Program-made: the position numbers and the translations under genes
Notes under the pieces: generated by a model
Seen by the model: only the letters and a program-made list of their open reading frames with translations
The model's database searches: none
Told to the model about the DNA's origin: nothing
Part shown: piece by piece, positions 55,278 to 63,726 of the stretch
How positions within the stretch are numbered: the stretch's first letter is position 1
Layout of the letters: every line of letters starts with the position of its first letter
NCBI RefSeq assembly: GCF_025972045.1
Contig: NZ_JAPDHX010000003.1
Location: forward strand, 186,001 to 250,000
DNA length: 64,000 nucleotides
Direction of reading: 5' to 3'
DNA from: Micropruina sonneratiae
GTDB lineage: Bacteria > Actinomycetota > Actinomycetes > Propionibacteriales > Propionibacteriaceae

Positions 55278-57527
55278 ATGGACAAGGGGGTTCACGCGCG
55301 CGTGCTGCTGCGCGGCGAGGGCGTCGGGGTAGTGATCGACCTGACCGAGGCGAGGCTGCCGTCGATTGCCCATTGGGGCGCCGACCCCGGTGAGCTGAGC
55401 GATGACGAGGTTGCCGATCTGGTGCTGGCGGCGTCCCCGCCGGTCACCCCCAGTGGTGTGGACGTGCCCGTGCGGCTGGCGATCCTGCCCGAGCAGCACA
55501 CCGGCTGGGCGGGCCGGCCGGGGCTGAGCGGCTCGCGCGACGGCCGGGACTTCTCACCGCTGTTCCGCTGCACCACGTTGCGGCTCGACGGTGCGGTGGT
55601 GGACGCCGCCGCGGCAGAGGTGACGGTGTTCCGGCTGGGCACCGGCATCGTGACGGTGACCGCGCAGGACGAGCCGGCCGGGCTCCGGCTGGAGATCGAG
55701 ATCCAACTCGCCGCCGGCGGTGTGCTCCGGACCAGGGCGACGCTGACCAACACCGCCGTCGAGCCGTACCGGCTCGATCAGCTCGCCCTCGCGTTGCCGG
55801 TGCCCGCCGGGGCGCGTGACCTGCTCGACTTCGCCGGACGCTGGGGCAAGGAGCGGGTGCCGCAGCGACGGGACCTCACCGTCGGCGTCCACCTGCGCGA
55901 GGGACGCCGCGGCCGCACCGGCGCCGACGCCGCCACCGTGCTGCACGCCGGCGAACCCGGTTTCGGCTTCCGGCACGGCCAGGTGTGGGGCGTCCACGTC
56001 GGCTGGAGCGGCAATCACGTGCACTACGCCGAACGGACAGGTGGCGGCGAGCAGGTGCTGGGTGGGGCTGAGCTGCTGCTGCCCGGCGAGGTGCGCCTGG
56101 CGTCCGGTTCGAGCTACACCACGCCGTGGCTGTACGGCTCCTACGGGGACGGCTTGGACGAGGTGGCCCGCCGCTTCCACCGCTACTTGCGCGCCCGGCC
56201 GGGGCACCCGGCGTCCGACCGGCCGGTGACGCTCAACGTGTGGGAGGCGGTCTACTTCGACCACGCCCTCCAGCCGCTCGTCGAACTGGCCGAACGCGCC
56301 GCCGCGGTGGGCGTCGAGCGGTTCGTGCTGGACGACGGCTGGTTCGGCTCCCGGCGCGACGACCACTCGGGGCTGGGCGACTGGACGGTGTCCGCCGACG
56401 TCTGGCCCGAGGGGCTGCACCCGTTGATCGACCGGGTGCGCGAGCTGGGCATGGAGTTCGGGCTGTGGGTGGAGCCGGAAATGGTGAACCTGGACTCGGA
56501 CCTTGCCCGCGCCCACCCGGACTGGGTGATGGCGGCGGGGGAGCGGCTGCCGGTGCCGTCGCGGCATCAGCAGGTGCTGAATCTGTCCCTGCCCGAGTGC
56601 TTCGACCACGTGCGTCGTGCGCTGCTGGCGCTGCTCGACGAGTACGAGATCGGCTACCTGAAGTGGGACCACAACCGCGACCTGGTCGACGCCGGCGGCC
56701 GGGTGGACGGACGCCCCGCCGTGCACGCGCAGACACTGGCCGCGTACCGGCTCATGGCTGAACTCAGGGCCGCGCACCCGGGCCTGGAGATCGAGTCGTG
56801 CTCGTCGGGCGGCGCGCGCATCGACTTCGGGGTGCTCGAGCACACCGAACGGGTGTGGGTGTCGGACTGCATCGACCCGCATGAGCGGCAACGCATGCTG
56901 CGCTGGACGACGCAGCTGATCCCGCCCGAGCTGATGGGGTCGCACATCGCCTCCCCCGTGTCGCACACCACCGGACGTGCACACCCGCTGAACACCCGGG
57001 CCGCCACCGCGATCTTCGGGCACCTGGGCGTGGAGTGGGACCTGCGCGCCGCCGATGATGCCGACCTGGCCGAACTGGGCGCCTGGATCGCCTTCCACAA
57101 GCGGTTGCGTCCGCTGCTGCTGGGCGGTGACCTGGTCCGGATCGACTGGCCGGACGACTGGCTGGTCGCGGGCGGGGTGGTGGCCATGGACCGCTCGGTG
57201 GCGCTGTACTCGGTGGCGGCGCTGGAGACCCAGGACACCGGCACCGTGGGCCGGCTGCCGTTGCCGGGTCTCGACCCGGCCCGCCGCTACCGGGTCCGCC
57301 CGATGCTGGTGGGGCGTCCGCCGGCCGCGCTGCCGCCGCCGTGGTGGAGGCTCGACGTCGACCCTGCCGCCCTGCTCGACGACCTGGCCCACAAACGCGC
57401 CCCGCGCGCCGTGGCGTCCGACGAGGTGGGGGTGGTGCTGACCGGGGCCGCCCTGGCCACCGCCGGCCTGATGCTGCCCCCGATGCAGCCCGACCAGGTG
57501 GTGCTGTACCTGGCCGAGGCGGTGTAG
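55278..57527 (+). CDS. GH36 alpha-galactosidase
   Basis: 749 residues. The nucleophile is Asp464 in YLKWDHNRDL and the acid/base Asp530 in VWVSDCIDPHERQRM, both in the family's pattern. SCSSGGARIDFGVLEHTERV precedes the acid/base. The N-terminal beta-supersandwich and the C-terminal sheet are present. No signal peptide is visible, so the enzyme is probably cytoplasmic and cleaves galactosides brought in by a transporter. ATG 55278 was chosen. No transporter gene is directly next to it. Confidence 0.92.
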   Translation: MDKGVHARVLLRGEGVGVVIDLTEARLPSIAHWGADPGELSDDEVADLVLAASPPVTPSGVDVPVRLAILPEQHTGWAGRPGLSGSRDGRDFSPLFRCTTLRLDGAVVDAAAAEVTVFRLGTGIVTVTAQDEPAGLRLEIEIQLAAGGVLRTRATLTNTAVEPYRLDQLALALPVPAGARDLLDFAGRWGKERVPQRRDLTVGVHLREGRRGRTGADAATVLHAGEPGFGFRHGQVWGVHVGWSGNHVHYAERTGGGEQVLGGAELLLPGEVRLASGSSYTTPWLYGSYGDGLDEVARRFHRYLRARPGHPASDRPVTLNVWEAVYFDHALQPLVELAERAAAVGVERFVLDDGWFGSRRDDHSGLGDWTVSADVWPEGLHPLIDRVRELGMEFGLWVEPEMVNLDSDLARAHPDWVMAAGERLPVPSRHQQVLNLSLPECFDHVRRALLALLDEYEIGYLKWDHNRDLVDAGGRVDGRPAVHAQTLAAYRLMAELRAAHPGLEIESCSSGGARIDFGVLEHTERVWVSDCIDPHERQRMLRWTTQLIPPELMGSHIASPVSHTTGRAHPLNTRAATAIFGHLGVEWDLRAADDADLAELGAWIAFHKRLRPLLLGGDLVRIDWPDDWLVAGGVVAMDRSVALYSVAALETQDTGTVGRLPLPGLDPARRYRVRPMLVGRPPAALPPPWWRLDVDPAALLDDLAHKRAPRAVASDEVGVVLTGAALATAGLMLPPMQPDQVVLYLAEAV

Positions 57528-57549
57528 GGACGCCCGGGTCGCGAAGGAG

Positions 57550-57570
57550 ATCCCGGCTCAGGCCCGGGAT
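57550..57570. repeat. ATCCCGG-type hairpin after the alpha-galactosidase
   Basis: ATCCCGG (57550-57556) pairs with CCGGGAT (57564-57570) around CTCAGGC. It belongs with the ATCCCGG repeat at 13.05 kb and the partial copy at about 33.05-33.11 kb, and it may end the alpha-galactosidase transcript. Confidence 0.55.
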
Positions 57571-57608
57571 GACGGATGAAGCGCCGGGGCGACGAAGATC
57601 CGCGGGGT

Positions 57609-58037
57609 CTACTCGCGCTCGCCGCTGTGACTGGCGGTGACGTCGGCGTAGGAGTGCTCCAGCATCCGCGTCAGCACGTCGAGATCGACCGCGTCCAGTC
57701 GCTTCACGTACAGGCAGGACTTGCCGTTGCGGTGCGGTCCGAGGTTCGCCAGTTCGTGGGCGTAGATCGACAACCCGTTCACGAAGTAGATCGCGAACTC
57801 CTTGCTGCGCGGGGAGAAGCCGATGGTGCACATGTCACCCTCGCGGCCGGTCTCGTAGCGATAGTGGTAGCTGTCGAAGCCGACGATGCTCGAGCCCCAC
57901 ATCACCGGCGGCTTGCCGCTGATCCTGGACATCAGTTCGACCAGCCGCTTCGCGTCCGCACGCTGCGACTGATGGTCGAGGCCGTTGATGAAGTCGTCGA
58001 CCGAGGCGCCGGTGGGCGCCGTACTGCCCGCTGCCAT
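57609..58037 (-). CDS. DUF1801-family protein
   Basis: 142 residues: VDDFINGLDHQSQRADAKRL, VMWGSSIVGFDSYHYRYETG and MCTIGFSPRSKEFAIYFVNG are DUF1801 landmarks. It is more distant from the DUF1801 protein at 22.9 kb. The function is not established. It is transcribed toward the alpha-galactosidase and ends 82 bases from it. Confidence 0.78.
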   Translation of the reverse strand: MAAGSTAPTGASVDDFINGLDHQSQRADAKRLVELMSRISGKPPVMWGSSIVGFDSYHYRYETGREGDMCTIGFSPRSKEFAIYFVNGLSIYAHELANLGPHRNGKSCLYVKRLDAVDLDVLTRMLEHSYADVTASHSGERE

Positions 58038-58254
58038 GCGCCCAGGGTAGGTCGCCGGGCCGCCGCTGTCACCGGCGCGATGCGGCGCCTAGCCGTACCG
58101 CGGCCCACCGAAGGTCGCCTTATGGTGTTCGCCGGTTGCCGATCGTGTTCGGCGGCGTTCTTCTCGTTGCTGTTCGCCTGCGGTCGACGTTCTTGCCGAC
58201 GCACTCGGGTGGCTGAACCTCGTGCCGTCGTCGGGCCTGGCGCCAACTAGTTCA

Positions 58255-58281
58255 AAGTTATATGATTGCTGCATGCAACTA
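58255..58281. promoter_or_regulatory. Possible MarR operator over the MarR start
   Basis: TTATATGATTGCTGCATGCAA is an imperfect dyad (TTATATGAT with GCATGCAA) spanning the start codon at 58273. The AT-rich block stands out from the GC-rich surroundings. The position suits autorepression by the MarR protein. Confidence 0.4.
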
Positions 58282-58695
58282 ACTGAGGAGTTGGTCAGGC
58301 TCTTCACCCTGCTGTCGCACCTCGCCTCCGAGCAGCAGCGGGGCGCCGAGTTGACCAGGCTGGAGTACCTCATCCTGGCCCGCCTGCAACGCGACGGCAG
58401 CATGCGGCCCGGTGACCTCGCTCAGGTCGAGTCCCTCGACCCCTCCACGCTGAGCCGGCGGGTGGCCGCCATGGCCGATCGCGGGTTGGTCGAGCGTCAA
58501 GCGGACGTCACCGACCGCCGCGCGCACCGGCTGACCGCCACCGACCGGGGGCTGGACGCCTTCCGCGCCGAGCAGGCGCGTCGGGTGGGGCTGGTCACCA
58601 CCGCCCTCGACCACTGGCCTGAGCCCGACCGGGACGCCCTGGCCCGGCTCATCCACGAACTCAACGACTCGCTGCAGAACAGGACCCGCCCGTGA
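58273..58695 (+). CDS. MarR-family transcriptional regulator
   Basis: 140 residues. The winged helix is LTRLEYLILARLQRDGSMRPG, with LAQVESLDPSTLSRRVAAMADRG as recognition helix and QADVTDRRAHRLTATDRG as the wing. It starts at ATG 58273 and overlaps the MFS gene by four bases (GTGA), so it probably represses that exporter and itself, releasing when a drug-like ligand binds. Confidence 0.88.
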   Translation: MQLTEELVRLFTLLSHLASEQQRGAELTRLEYLILARLQRDGSMRPGDLAQVESLDPSTLSRRVAAMADRGLVERQADVTDRRAHRLTATDRGLDAFRAEQARRVGLVTTALDHWPEPDRDALARLIHELNDSLQNRTRP

Positions 58696-60734
58696 CTGAC
58701 ACCCCCGCACCGTTCCGCCTCGACGCGCAGTCGCGACGGATCTTCACCGGACTGCTGATGGGCATGCTCGTGGCATCCGTCTCGCAGACCATCGTCGGCC
58801 CGGCCATGCCGCGGATCGTCGCCGAACTCGGCGGCATGGAGCACTACTCGTGGGTCGCCACCGCGGCGATGCTGGTGTCCGCGATCTCGGTGCCCATCGT
58901 CGGCAAGCTCTCCGACCTGTTCGGACGGCGTCCGTTCTACCTGGGCGGCCTGGCCATCTTCGTGACCGGGTCGATCCTCGCCGGCACGGCGCAGACATTC
59001 TGGTGGCTGGTCGCCGCGCGCGCCGTCCAGGGCCTCGGGATGGGCATCATCATGCCGCTGTCCCAGACCATCGTCGGCGACATCATCCCCCCTCGTCAGC
59101 GGGGCAAGTACCAGGGCTACATGGGCGTCGTCTTCGGGGTCACCAGCGTCGCCGGCCCGCTGCTCGGCGGGCTCATCACCGACGCGCTCGGGTGGCGCTG
59201 GCTGTTCTACGTCGCCGTCCCGGTCGGCCTGATCGCACTGTTCGTGATCGCCCGCTTCCTGGTGATGGACCACAAGCCGCGCGAGGCGGTCATCGACTAC
59301 TGGGGCATCGCGACCATGTCGGTCGGCATCACCGCCACCCTGCTGGCGGTCTCGCTGGGCGGCACCAGCTACCCGTGGGCTTCACCGCTGATCCTCAGCC
59401 TGCTGATCGGCGGGCTGGCCGTGCTGGTGGTGTTCGTGCTGATCGAGTTGCGGGCGCCCGAACCGGTGCTGCCGCTGCGGCTGTTCCGCTCGGGCATCTT
59501 CACCTTCGCCAACCTCGGCGCCTTCGGGATGTCGATGGTGATGTTCGGCTCGATCATCTACGTGCCGATCTACGCCCAGGGGGTGCTGGCGGTGAATGCG
59601 TCCACCTCGGGGCTGATCACCCTGCCGCTGATGCTGGGCCTGGTGCTGGTCGGCATGGGCGCCGGCCTGCTGATCACCCGCACCGGACGGTACAAGGAGA
59701 TCATGCTGGTCGGCGCGGTGCTGCTCGCGCTCGGTGTGGTGGTGCTGAGCCGGCTCGGCAAGGAGTCCTCGGTGTGGGAGGTGGTCGCGGGGGTCGGCCT
59801 GATCGGCATCGGTCTGGGCGCACTGTCGCAGCAGTACACGCTGGTCGTGCAGAACGCAGTGCCGCGCAAGGACCTGGGGGTGGCCACGGCGGCGCTGCAG
59901 TTCTTCCGCAATGTCGGCGCCACCATCGGCACGGCCTTGTTCGGCAGCGTGCTGAGCGCCGGTCTGGACGCCGCGATCTTCGCCAACCTGCCGCCCGAAC
60001 TGGCCAACACGATGCCGCACGACACCATCAACGCCGGTTCGGTTCTCGACCCGACCGTGATCGGCTCACTGCCGGTCGAGGTGGTGGCGGCAGTCCGTGC
60101 CGGGCTGGCGCAACAGATCGCGGGCATCTTCGTGTTCTGCCTGCCGATCGTGGCGTTCGTGTTCGTCTGCACCCTGCTGATCAAGCCGATGGAGCTGCGG
60201 GACACCGTGAACTCGGCCGAGGACGCCGGGCGCGAGCTGCTCGACACGATGGCCCAGCAGTCCGGCGACATCGCGCCGGTGCTCAGCGGCAGTGGAACGG
60301 GGGAGCGGACCCGGGAGCGGTTGCTCGGCCTGCAACTGGCCGTCGTCGCCGACAGCGCCGCGCGACCGAACCGTCCGCTTTTGCGGCAGGCGGTCGCCGA
60401 ACTGGGCGCCGGCGACTTCGAGCGCGGGCTCATGCTGCTGCACTGCACCGCCGAGATGCTCACCAGCGAGGACGCCGACGTGGCCGCGGCCACGGAGAAG
60501 TTCGCCGGCGCCCTGGCGGACCGGGTCAGCCACAGTGGTGACACGATGAGCGACTCGCTGCGGCGCCGGATCGCCATCGCGGCGGCCGAGGCGCCGCGTC
60601 AGGTCGTGCTGGACGAGATCGAACAGACCGTCGCCGAGCGGTATGAGGCTGTCGACATCGGCAAGCTCCGCACGGCCGCCAACGACCTCACCGCGGCGCT
60701 GTTGGTGGACGTCGCCGCCGACCGGCGCAGCTGA
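58692..60734 (+). CDS. MFS (DHA2-type) multidrug exporter with soluble C-terminal extension
   Basis: 680 residues. The first 510 or so form 14 transmembrane helices with MPRIVAELGG, GKLSDLFGRRPFYLGG (motif A) and GVTSVAGPLLGGLITDALGWR (motif C), as in proton-driven drug exporters. Residues 510-680 are an extra soluble part (RERLLGLQLAVVADSAARP, LMLLHCTAEMLT, RRRIAIAAAEAPRQVVLDE) with helical character; ordinary DHA2 proteins lack it. GTG start, coupled to marR. Confidence 0.88.
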   Translation: MTDTPAPFRLDAQSRRIFTGLLMGMLVASVSQTIVGPAMPRIVAELGGMEHYSWVATAAMLVSAISVPIVGKLSDLFGRRPFYLGGLAIFVTGSILAGTAQTFWWLVAARAVQGLGMGIIMPLSQTIVGDIIPPRQRGKYQGYMGVVFGVTSVAGPLLGGLITDALGWRWLFYVAVPVGLIALFVIARFLVMDHKPREAVIDYWGIATMSVGITATLLAVSLGGTSYPWASPLILSLLIGGLAVLVVFVLIELRAPEPVLPLRLFRSGIFTFANLGAFGMSMVMFGSIIYVPIYAQGVLAVNASTSGLITLPLMLGLVLVGMGAGLLITRTGRYKEIMLVGAVLLALGVVVLSRLGKESSVWEVVAGVGLIGIGLGALSQQYTLVVQNAVPRKDLGVATAALQFFRNVGATIGTALFGSVLSAGLDAAIFANLPPELANTMPHDTINAGSVLDPTVIGSLPVEVVAAVRAGLAQQIAGIFVFCLPIVAFVFVCTLLIKPMELRDTVNSAEDAGRELLDTMAQQSGDIAPVLSGSGTGERTRERLLGLQLAVVADSAARPNRPLLRQAVAELGAGDFERGLMLLHCTAEMLTSEDADVAAATEKFAGALADRVSHSGDTMSDSLRRRIAIAAAEAPRQVVLDEIEQTVAERYEAVDIGKLRTAANDLTAALLVDVAADRRS

Positions 60735-60764
60735 CCGGTCACCTCCGGCTCGTGGGAGGCGGCC

Positions 60765-60864
60765 GTTCTCAGCAACGCCGAGTGTTGTCGGGAACCGCCA
60801 CTGTTCTCGTGTTGCAGCACGAAAGCAGTCACCGAAGGCGAGAACAGTCGGCGTTGCTGAGAAC
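60765..60864. repeat. Nested palindromic element, copy C
   Basis: Outer arms 60765-60787 and 60842-60864 pair at 21 of 23 positions and are nearly identical in sequence to those of copy A (GTTCTCAGCAACGCCGA). Inside, TCGTG/CACGA makes a hairpin around TTGCAG, and the strip TTCTCGTGTTG...CACGAAAGCAGTC is shared with copy A. It sits between the MFS gene and the convergent peroxiredoxin gene. Confidence 0.85.
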
Positions 60865-60905
60865 GCCCAACCGTAGGCGCGGGCCGGAACCGGGCCGGAC
60901 GCCGG

Positions 60906-61394
60906 TCAGCTCAGGGCGGGGATCTTCAGCTCGCGGCGGAGCTTGGCCACATGCCCGGTGGCCTTCACGTTGTATTGCGCGACGTCGATCCGGCCGACGC
61001 CGTCACCGTCGACGGTGACCACGAAGGTCGAACGGATGACGCCCTCGATCTCCTTGCCGTAGAGCACCTTGCGGCCGAAGGCGCCGTAGGCCTTGAGCAC
61101 CTGCTTGTCGGGGTCGGCCAGCAACGGGAACGCCAGCTCCTGCTGCTGCCGGAACGTGGCCAGCTTCTCGACGCTGTCCGGTGAAATGCCGACCACGTCG
61201 AACCCGGCCGCCGCGATCTCGGCCAGGGCCGAGGAGAAGTCGACGGCCTGGGTGGTGCAACCCGGCGTCATCGCCGCCGGGTAGAAGTAGACGATCACCC
61301 GGTGGCCGGCGTAGTCGGACAGCGACACCGGGTGGCCGTCCGGGTCGGGCAGGGTGAAGGCGGGTGCGATATCGCCCGCGGACAGCTTCGACAT
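60906..61394 (-). CDS. bcp: Bacterioferritin comigratory protein-type peroxiredoxin
   Basis: 162 residues. The peroxidatic Cys46 is in PAAMTPGCTTQAVDF. The second Cys found five positions later in many BCPs is replaced (QAVDF), and no other Cys is present, so this is a 1-Cys type that needs an external thiol. FPLLADPDKQVLKAYGA follows the family. It detoxifies peroxides in the cytoplasm. Confidence 0.92.
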   Translation of the reverse strand: MSKLSAGDIAPAFTLPDPDGHPVSLSDYAGHRVIVYFYPAAMTPGCTTQAVDFSSALAEIAAAGFDVVGISPDSVEKLATFRQQQELAFPLLADPDKQVLKAYGAFGRKVLYGKEIEGVIRSTFVVTVDGDGVGRIDVAQYNVKATGHVAKLRRELKIPALS

Positions 61395-61551
61395 GGCAGT
61401 CACTCTAGGTGGTGTGCCACGGAGACGTCCGGCCGGTTCGGAGACCGGCCTTTCGGGGGTTCCCGGCGACGGGCCCGGCTGGCATAGGCTGGGTGCATCG
61501 CGCGGTGACCGGAGCCGGCCACCGCGTCCGACTAGGCGAAGGACGAGCACA

Positions 61552-61857
61552 GTGGCCGACAGCGCGACGCGCAGCAAGCAGGACATCGAGGCCGAGATCG
61601 CAGCAGCCCGCGAGCGACTGGCCGGGAACGTGGCCGGGCTGATCAACCAGGTGCACCCCAAGGCTGTGCTGCAGCGCGGCATCGACGACGCCCGCGGCTT
61701 CGCGGCCACCGAGTTCGCCAACGCCAAGGCGCAGGTGATCGACGACAGTGGGCGGGTGCGCACCGAGCGGGTGGCGTTGATCGGCGGCGCCGTCGCCGGA
61801 GTCGTCACCTTCGTACTGCTGGTACGCAGCATCCTGAAGAACATCCGCCGTCGCTGA
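61552..61857 (+). CDS. DUF3618-family protein
   Basis: 101 residues. The N-terminal half TRSKQDIEAEIAAARERLAG is the DUF3618 signature, helical and charged; then comes an amphipathic part and one transmembrane helix ALIGGAVAGVVTFVLLVRSI, ending in basic KNIRRR. Such proteins usually lie beside phage-shock-type or membrane-envelope genes, but no such partner is here. GTG 61552 starts it; AAGGACGAGC is just upstream. Confidence 0.8.
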   Translation: MADSATRSKQDIEAEIAAARERLAGNVAGLINQVHPKAVLQRGIDDARGFAATEFANAKAQVIDDSGRVRTERVALIGGAVAGVVTFVLLVRSILKNIRRR

Positions 61858-61859
61858 GG

Positions 61860-61910
61860 TCGCGCCGGCACGGACGTCCGTCTTCAACCCGTCCGAGGTC
61901 GCCGGCGCGA
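61860..61910. repeat. Nested inverted repeat after the DUF3618 gene
   Basis: TCGCGCCGGC (61860-61869) and GCCGGCGCGA (61901-61910) pair perfectly. Between them ACGGACGTCCGT (61870-61881) is itself a palindrome. It may be a terminator for the DUF3618 gene. The rest of the 480-base gene-free stretch 61858-62337 has no recognisable gene apart from the promoter region of the transporter. Confidence 0.55.
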
Positions 61911-62228
61911 ACCTGACCGGGACGAGCCTGGTGCTGCCGCGCGCTTTGGTCGTGCGTTTCAGAGCCGGCACCGGAACCCCGTTCCCGGCCCGCAATGCGG
62001 CGCATGGGCGGGCGCGACTCCTGACCCTGATCCCCGCTTCCGGGTGGCACGGCTGGTGCCTTCGGCGGCGACCCTGAGCCACCCACCCCCACGTCATTTC
62101 GCTCAAGAGGGTGAGTTTTCCGCAGCTCGTGTTGCGACGGGCGTCGACAGCGCAGCCAAGAAGTCACATCTACGCCGCCATTTCGTTGACTTTGCCCTTG
62201 CCACACCCGCTTTACGCGTCTTTACAGG

Positions 62229-62239
62229 TCAACGGTTGA
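62229..62239. promoter_or_regulatory. Possible LacI-type operator before the ABC transporter
   Basis: TCAACGGTTGA is a perfect 11-base dyad (TCAAC-G-GTTGA) flanked by AGG and TAACGATG, similar to LacI-family operators in which a central CG-type dyad lies between AAC and GTT. It lies about 100 bases before the binding-protein gene. A TTTACA is just upstream. No LacI regulator is encoded in this window. Confidence 0.35.
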
Positions 62240-62337
62240 TAACGATGCGGCGAGCCCATGGCGCAATGCGTCCGGCGTGGTTAGAGTCCCAGCCAGGTTC
62301 CTAGAGGAGGAACCATCCCCCAATGAAGTGAGGATCG

Positions 62338-63645
62338 ATGACTCAACCACGCACCATGCGGCGCGTGCTCGCCGCGGCCGTGGCGGCGGGAGCGCTGCTG
62401 ATCACCGCCGCTTGTTCCTCGGGCGGCACCCCCGCCGGCTCGGCAAGCGCCTCGGCCTCCGGGTCGGCCACCGACTGGGATGAGACCGGCCCCATCGTCT
62501 ACGCCCAGGGCAAGGACACCTCGGGCAACCTGAAGGACAAGGTCGACGAGTGGAACAAAGCCAACCCCAACGAGAAGGTCACCTTCCGGGAGTTGTCCGA
62601 TTCCGCCGACGAGCAGCGCGCTGAGTTCATCAAGCGCGGCCAGTCCAAGTCGGGCGAGTTCACCGTGATGAGCGTCGACGTCGTGTGGACGGCCGAGTTC
62701 GCAGCCAACGGCTGGCTGACCGAGCTGCCCTCCGACAAGTTCGACACCACCGGCTACCTGGCGGCTGCGGTCGACTCGGCCACGTACTTCAACAAGCTGT
62801 ACGCGATGCCGTCGACCTCCGACGGTGCGCTGCTCTACTACCGCAAGGACCTGCTCGACAAGGCCGGCGTTCAGCCGCCCAAGACCTGGGCCGAGATGCA
62901 GTCGATCTGCGACAAGATCCTGCCCGACCAGAGCGGCATGTCCTGCTACGGCGGCCAGTTCCAGAAGTACGAGGGCCTGACCTGCAACTTCGCCGAGGCG
63001 GTCAACTCCGCCGGTGGAGCCGTGCTCGGTGACGACGGCAAGCCGACCGTGAACTCCGCCGAGGCCGTTGCCGGTCTGCAGTGGATGGTCGACGGCTTCA
63101 AGTCGGGCATGATCCCGAAGGAGGCCATCACCTGGAAGGAAGAGGAGTCCCGCACGGCGTTCCAGAGCGGCAAGATCCTGTTCCTGCGCAACTGGCCCTA
63201 CGTGTGGAACCTGGCCAGCGCCAAGGACAGCAAGGTCGCGGGCAAGATCGCGGTCGCGCCGATCCCCGGCAAGGACGGCCCCGGCGTCTCGACCCTCGGT
63301 GGCCACAGCTACGGCATCTCGCCGTTCGCCAAGAACAAGGGCACCGCGATGAAGTGGATCAACTGGATGCTCACCGAGGACAACCAGAAGAAGTGGCTGC
63401 AGACGGCGTCCAGTGCGCCGGTGCTCGAGTCGCTCTACTCCGACGCCGAACTGAACAAGCAGTTCCCGTACCTGGCCACGCTCGGTGAGTCGATCAAGAA
63501 CGCCAAGCCGCGCCCCAAGGCCGTCAAGTACGGCGACGTGACCCTGGCCATCCAGGACGCCGCGTACGCGGCCCTGCAGGGTCAGAGTGAGCCGCAAGCG
63601 GCTCTCGACGGGTTGCAGACCAAGCTGCAGAGCCTCGTCAGTTGA
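62338..63645 (+). CDS. Sugar ABC transporter substrate-binding lipoprotein
   Basis: 435 residues. LLITAAC is the lipobox (lipid-attached Cys26). The mature protein is a type 1 extracellular solute-binding protein of the sugar class: GPIVYAQGKDTSGNLKDKVD, VDVVWTAEFAANGWLTEL, YYRKDLLDKAGVQPPKTWAE and ISPFAKNKGTAMKWINWM. The overall pattern recalls maltose- and trehalose-binding proteins. A GGAGGAACC-type site lies upstream. Substrate identity is not readable. The partner permease follows. Confidence 0.9.
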   Translation: MTQPRTMRRVLAAAVAAGALLITAACSSGGTPAGSASASASGSATDWDETGPIVYAQGKDTSGNLKDKVDEWNKANPNEKVTFRELSDSADEQRAEFIKRGQSKSGEFTVMSVDVVWTAEFAANGWLTELPSDKFDTTGYLAAAVDSATYFNKLYAMPSTSDGALLYYRKDLLDKAGVQPPKTWAEMQSICDKILPDQSGMSCYGGQFQKYEGLTCNFAEAVNSAGGAVLGDDGKPTVNSAEAVAGLQWMVDGFKSGMIPKEAITWKEEESRTAFQSGKILFLRNWPYVWNLASAKDSKVAGKIAVAPIPGKDGPGVSTLGGHSYGISPFAKNKGTAMKWINWMLTEDNQKKWLQTASSAPVLESLYSDAELNKQFPYLATLGESIKNAKPRPKAVKYGDVTLAIQDAAYAALQGQSEPQAALDGLQTKLQSLVS

Positions 63646-63656
63646 CCTGGTGACAA

Positions 63657-63700
63657 GGCTTCAGGGGGTGGCGGGCGCCTGCCCGTCACCCCCTGAAGCC
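63657..63700 (+). promoter_or_regulatory. Intercistronic hairpin between binding protein and permease genes
   Basis: GGCTTCAGGGGGTG (63657-63670) pairs perfectly with CACCCCCTGAAGCC (63687-63700), and CGGGC/GCCCG can pair inside the loop. There is no T tract after it. This could partly stop transcription or protect the binding-protein mRNA, which would give more binding protein than permease. Confidence 0.6.
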
Positions 63701-63726
63701 GCCAACCTGTACCCGGAGGAGGTGCG

